From Clostridium thermobutyricum DSM 4928 (GTDB taxonomy: Bacteria; Bacillota; Clostridia; Clostridiales; Clostridiaceae), in NCBI RefSeq assembly GCF_002050515.1, contig NZ_LTAY01000037.1, forward strand, positions 62,001-126,000: a stretch of 64,000 bases of DNA, in the 5' to 3' direction. The notes beneath the pieces are model-generated. The model was given only the letters and a program-made list of their open reading frames with translations. It was not told the origin of the DNA and made no database searches. The translations under genes and the position numbers were made by a program. Positions 60,970 through 64,000 of the stretch are shown here, piece after piece (the stretch's first letter is position 1; every line of letters starts with the position of its first letter).

Positions 60970-61407
60970 TTATTTAATTTTATCTTTTAAATCTTCAATT
61001 TCATTTTCTGAAAAAATTTTAATTCCATTTTCCTTAAGAAGTTTTGCTGTTAATCCTTCTCCTAATATTTTTGTTCCATTAAAGTTTCCATCATATATAA
61101 AATTACTTCCACAAGATGGACTTCCTTCTTTTAGTAAGGCATATTTTGCTTTTGTTAATTGTGCTATTTTTAGAGTTTCTAATGCTCCTTTTTCAAAATG
61201 AATTGTTACATCTTTTCCTGAATTATCAATAACTTTATCTTTTATTATTTCAGCTGGATTTCTAGGAGTTGTTAATCCCCCCAATTGCTCAGGACACACA
61301 AGCATATAATCATGTTTTTCTAATATTTCTTTTATTTTTTCATTATAATTATTAGCTCCATTATATTTGCAATTTACTCCACATAAACAAGCACTTATTA
61401 AAATCAT
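60970..61407 (-). CDS. DUF523-family protein
   Basis: A 145-residue protein with the DUF523 marks ILISACLCGVNCKYNGANNYN (Cys pair), CPEQLGGLTTPRNPAEI and ALLKEGSPSCGSNFIYDGNFNGTKI. It is a small, possibly metal- or redox-dependent protein of unknown function, common in anaerobes. Confidence 0.88.
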   Translation of the reverse strand: MILISACLCGVNCKYNGANNYNEKIKEILEKHDYMLVCPEQLGGLTTPRNPAEIIKDKVIDNSGKDVTIHFEKGALETLKIAQLTKAKYALLKEGSPSCGSNFIYDGNFNGTKILGEGLTAKLLKENGIKIFSENEIEDLKDKIK

Positions 61408-61458
61408 AAACTTTTCTCCTCATTATATAAAATTTTTAATAATATATATTTTAACATA

Positions 61459-61492
61459 AAAAGAGAGCCACTTAAATTTGTGGCCCTCTTTT
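61459..61492 (-). terminator. Intrinsic terminator after the PsuK-like gene
   Basis: Arms AAAGAGAGCCAC and GTGGCCCTCTTT with one mismatch, loop TTAAATTT, directly at the psuK-like stop. On the minus strand it is followed by TTATGTTAAAA, so the stem dominates. Confidence 0.75.
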
Positions 61493-62441
61493 ATAGTTCT
61501 GTTTCTTCCCAAACTATTTTGTCTAAATAATAATCTACATAATCTTCACACATCTTTGGATTAATTGTATCCTCATGAGAGATAGTAACGATTGACATTG
61601 CTATTGCATATTTTACTGTTTCTTTTATAGATAATCCTTTCATATAACCATATCCAAGACCAGCTACAAAAGAATCTCCAGCCCCTGTAGTATTCTTTAC
61701 TTGAACATCTATAGCTTTTATCTTTCCTTCTTCTTTAGCATTAAGATAATAAATTCCATCTGCATCAAGACTTATAAAAACATTAGTTACTCCTTGATCT
61801 AAAAAATATCTTCCTGCTTTTTTTAAGTCTTCATCATTTTTAATCTTAAATCCACAAAGAATTTCTGCCTCATATCTATTAGGCTTTATTGTATGAAAAT
61901 ACTTAACTAAATGTGGTAATTTCTCTGCTTTAACTGCTGAAACAGGGTCTAATACAAATTTAGTTTTTCCTTTATATGTAGTTAAAATATATTCTAATAA
62001 TTCCGCATCATCAGCATCTAAAATTGTATATTCTGCATTTTTTATTTTTTCACCTTTAGAATCTATAAAATCTCTATCCATAGCTCCTAAACTTTCCATA
62101 TCAACTATTGCTGAAATCATTTCTCCAGTTTCATCTAATATAGCCATATATGTAGGTGTACATCCATTATCTAAAAGAAGTGAATCTTTCATATCATAGC
62201 CTATTAATTTAGAATTTTCTAAAATACTTCTTCCATTTTCATCATCTCCAATAATGGAAATAAACTTTGTATTAACTCCAACTCTTGCAAGATTTTCTGC
62301 TATATTTCTGCATACACCACCTAAAGAAATTTTTATATTTCCTGGGATAGAATCTTTTTCTGTGTATTTATTTCTACAAAATCCTAAAATATCAACTATT
62401 GAAGCTCCCATTACTAGTATGTATGAATCATTATTCGTCAT
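61491..62441 (-). CDS. PfkB-family kinase, PsuK (pseudouridine kinase)-like
   Basis: A 316-residue ribokinase-fold enzyme: VMGASIVDILGF, the substrate region SLGGVCRNIAENLARVGVNTKFISIIGDD (the GG..RNIA motif is typical of pseudouridine kinases), and the ATP/catalytic motif NTTGAGDSFVAGLGYGYMKG near residue 250. The pseudouridine glycosidase psuG that often accompanies it is not adjacent. Other PfkB substrates cannot be excluded. Confidence 0.8.
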   Translation of the reverse strand: MTNNDSYILVMGASIVDILGFCRNKYTEKDSIPGNIKISLGGVCRNIAENLARVGVNTKFISIIGDDENGRSILENSKLIGYDMKDSLLLDNGCTPTYMAILDETGEMISAIVDMESLGAMDRDFIDSKGEKIKNAEYTILDADDAELLEYILTTYKGKTKFVLDPVSAVKAEKLPHLVKYFHTIKPNRYEAEILCGFKIKNDEDLKKAGRYFLDQGVTNVFISLDADGIYYLNAKEEGKIKAIDVQVKNTTGAGDSFVAGLGYGYMKGLSIKETVKYAIAMSIVTISHEDTINPKMCEDYVDYYLDKIVWEETEL

Positions 62442-62611
62442 TTTGTATATCGCTCACTTTCATTTCCCAAATTTTAAAAGACATTAATATTATAGTTTAG
62501 GTGTTACAAAAAATAAAGTTTTTTTTCATTTTTTTATTTTTTTTTACATTTGTATTTGTAAAATAACAATATCTATATATATTAAAATAAATCTAATTAA
62601 ACACACAATTA

Positions 62612-62755
62612 AAAAAATACGAATTTCCATTTAAATTTATAACCATTAGTTCCTATTAATTCATTATAATTTAAAACATTTTTATATACTTCTTTTAAAT
62701 CTTTTATATTTTTGTGTAAATATCCCTCATAAATAAAAAAACTTGATACGTTCCA
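62612..62755 (-). pseudogene. Possible remnant of a coding sequence in the 440-bp gap before mutS2
   Basis: A frame of 48 codons without a start ends at TAA (62611-62609). It reads like protein sequence (YEGYLHKNIKDLKEVYKNVL, then NYNELIGTNGYKFKWKF) with normal codon use, but has a stop just upstream and no ribosome binding site. It may be the 3' end of a lost gene. Otherwise the gap 62442-62881 has only the mutS2 terminator and AT-rich, T-run-rich sequence, presumably with the psuK-like promoter near 62500-62560. Confidence 0.25.
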
Positions 62756-62791
62756 TCATTTTGTTTTAATAAAATGATTAATCAATAAAAA

Positions 62792-62822
62792 ACCGTACTC
62801 CTCTTAAAACAAAGGAATACGG
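62792..62822 (-). terminator. Intrinsic terminator of mutS2
   Basis: Arms ACCGTACTCCT and AGGAATACGG with two imperfect positions, followed on the minus strand by GGTTTTTTATTG, about 60 bp after the mutS2 stop. Confidence 0.85.
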
Positions 62823-62881
62823 CTTAAAAATAAGTAGTCTCTTTTTAAAATATCTACTTATTCTATTCAATTAATATTTAG

Positions 62882-64000
62882 TTATTTTAAAGTTACAACA
62901 GTAACTCCATCTCCACCTTCTCCATAAACTCCTAATCTGTATTCTTTAACATGAGGATGTCTTTTTAGCATGTCATTTATAGCTTTTCTTAATACTCCAG
63001 TTCCTTTACCATGAACTATTGTTACTTCACCTAAATTTCCTCTATATGCATCATCTAAATACTTATCAGCTTTATAACAAGCTTCTTCTGAATCTAATCC
63101 TCTTAAATCAACACTAGTTTCTACAGAAGCAATGTTTAATTTTAATTCTCTCTTTTTCTTTTCTTTTTTCGCTTTTTTACCTTCAATCATTCTTAAGTCT
63201 TTTGCTTTAACAGATATTTTCATTATACCTGCTTCAACTTGAACTTCCCCTTTACTATCAGGCTGTGATAAAAGAATAACATTTTGATTTAATGATGGAA
63301 GATATACTTCCATTCCTAATTTGAAGTCTTTTACTTTTTCCCCTTTTTCTTCTTCCTTCTTATTTATACCTTTTTCTTTCTTTTCTAAGCTATCTTTTAA
63401 TTTCTTTCTTTCTTCTTCTAGTCTATTACGACCACCACCTGAAATTCCCATCTTCTCTAATTCACGCATAGCTTTAAGAATTTCATCTGCTTCTTCTTTT
63501 GCTTCTCTTATTATTTCTTTTGCTTTAACTCTAGCTTCATCATAAGTTTTATCTCTTACAACTTCTACTCTCTTTAACTTTTCTTCATATTTTTTCTTTA
63601 ATAAAGCAGCTTCATTTCTCATATATTCAGCATCTCTTGCATCTTTTTGAGCTTTTATACTTTTTTCTTGAAGTTCACTTATAAGTTCTTCAAATTTCAT
63701 ATTATCTTCTGATACAAATTGTTTTGCTTTATCTATTATTCTTTCTTCTAATCCTAATCTTCTAGATATTTCAAATGCATTTGATTTACCTGGAATTCCT
63801 ATAATAAGTCTATATGTAGGTTTTAATGTTTTAACATCAAACTCTACTGAAGCATTTTGAACATCTTCTGTTTCTAATGCATATCCTTTTAATTCACTAT
63901 AATGTGTTGTAAGAGCTATCTTAACTCTTCTAGCTTTTAATTCTTCTACAATTCCAACAGCTAATGCTGCCCCTTCTACTGGGTCTGTTCCTGCTCCTAA
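62882..64000 (-). CDS. mutS2: MutS2 (C-terminal part; 5' end beyond the right edge)
   Basis: The frame stays open to the right edge; an internal Met at 63700 is not the start. The upstream part reads LGAGTDPVEGAALAVGIVEE and TTHYSELKGYA (MutS ATPase motifs after Walker B), then IIGIPGKSNAFEISRRLGL. The last 270 residues are the coiled-coil/KOW-like part (FKLGMEVYLPSLNQNVILLSQ) and the C-terminal Smr nuclease domain (SVDLRGLDSEEACYKADKYLDDAYRGN, VTIVHGKGTGVLRKAI, then the HPHVKEYRLG and GGDGVTVV end). It acts against recombination and in splitting collided ribosomes. Confidence 0.95.
   Translation of the reverse strand, partial: LGAGTDPVEGAALAVGIVEELKARRVKIALTTHYSELKGYALETEDVQNASVEFDVKTLKPTYRLIIGIPGKSNAFEISRRLGLEERIIDKAKQFVSEDNMKFEELISELQEKSIKAQKDARDAEYMRNEAALLKKKYEEKLKRVEVVRDKTYDEARVKAKEIIREAKEEADEILKAMRELEKMGISGGGRNRLEEERKKLKDSLEKKEKGINKKEEEKGEKVKDFKLGMEVYLPSLNQNVILLSQPDSKGEVQVEAGIMKISVKAKDLRMIEGKKAKKEKKKRELKLNIASVETSVDLRGLDSEEACYKADKYLDDAYRGNLGEVTIVHGKGTGVLRKAINDMLKRHPHVKEYRLGVYGEGGDGVTVVTLK

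Noticed and set aside
63698-63700. Met codon as start of a separate Smr-domain protein
   Set aside because: The frame is open upstream with MutS ATPase motifs to the window edge, so this is internal to mutS2.

Overview
The window is a low-GC, clostridial chromosome segment, most likely Clostridium sensu stricto and, as a best guess, C. perfringens. The guess rests on the order pilB/pilC-type genes, lipoprotein, dapF, rqcH/fbpA, a clostridial dcw cluster with spoVD and MraZ, and a selenocysteine tRNA. Almost every gene is on the minus strand. The species is an inference; the genus-level call is strong.

Positions 1 to about 27,900 are the right-hand part of a temperate siphovirus prophage; its left end and lysis genes lie outside the window. 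From right to left it holds an integrase (plus strand), a repressor (plus strand), a divergent switch region, Cro-like and antirepressor genes, small early genes, a replisome organizer with a nearby array of DnaA-box-like sites, an NdpA-like protein and several DNA-binding regulators. Next come an independently promoted two-gene cassette (unknown protein plus XRE/ImmA metallopeptidase), a second tyrosine recombinase, a probable activator-controlled late promoter, and HNH, a candidate cos site, TerS, TerL, portal, protease and capsid. The tail module follows: connectors, tail tube, gpG/gpGT chaperones made by a -1 frameshift, tape measure, Dit, a large adhesion protein and an XkdX-like protein at the edge.

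Positions 27,903 to 32,694 are a type IV pilus / pseudopilus operon: ATPase, platform protein, four pilin-like proteins, a PilM/GspL-like protein and a PilN-like gene cut off after about 43 codons at the prophage boundary. The prophage therefore appears to interrupt this operon, and any later pilus genes would lie beyond the left end of the prophage.

Positions 32,781 to 54,381 carry a lipoprotein, dapF, divergent rqcH, a rlmL-like methyltransferase, pyrR, rluD, and then the division and cell-wall region: divIVA, ylmH, yggT, sepF, yggS, two DUF881 proteins flanking sbp, ftsQ, ftsW/spoVE, mraY, murF, murE, spoVD, ftsL, rsmH and mraZ. Internal terminators split this into mraZ-rsmH-ftsL-spoVD, murE-murF-mraY-ftsW, and ftsQ onward. 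MraZ boxes with exact 10-bp spacing sit upstream of mraZ. murD, murG, ftsA and ftsZ are not in this cluster. A plus-strand selC (tRNA-Sec) lies just upstream of mraZ.

Positions 54,380 to 64,000 hold housekeeping genes: ychF, a PdaA-like deacetylase, a cyclodeaminase-family protein, a TPR protein, a phosphoglucomutase, a bL25/Ctc ribosomal protein, a DUF523 protein, a PsuK-like kinase and the C-terminal part of mutS2. Most units are closed by clear intrinsic terminators.
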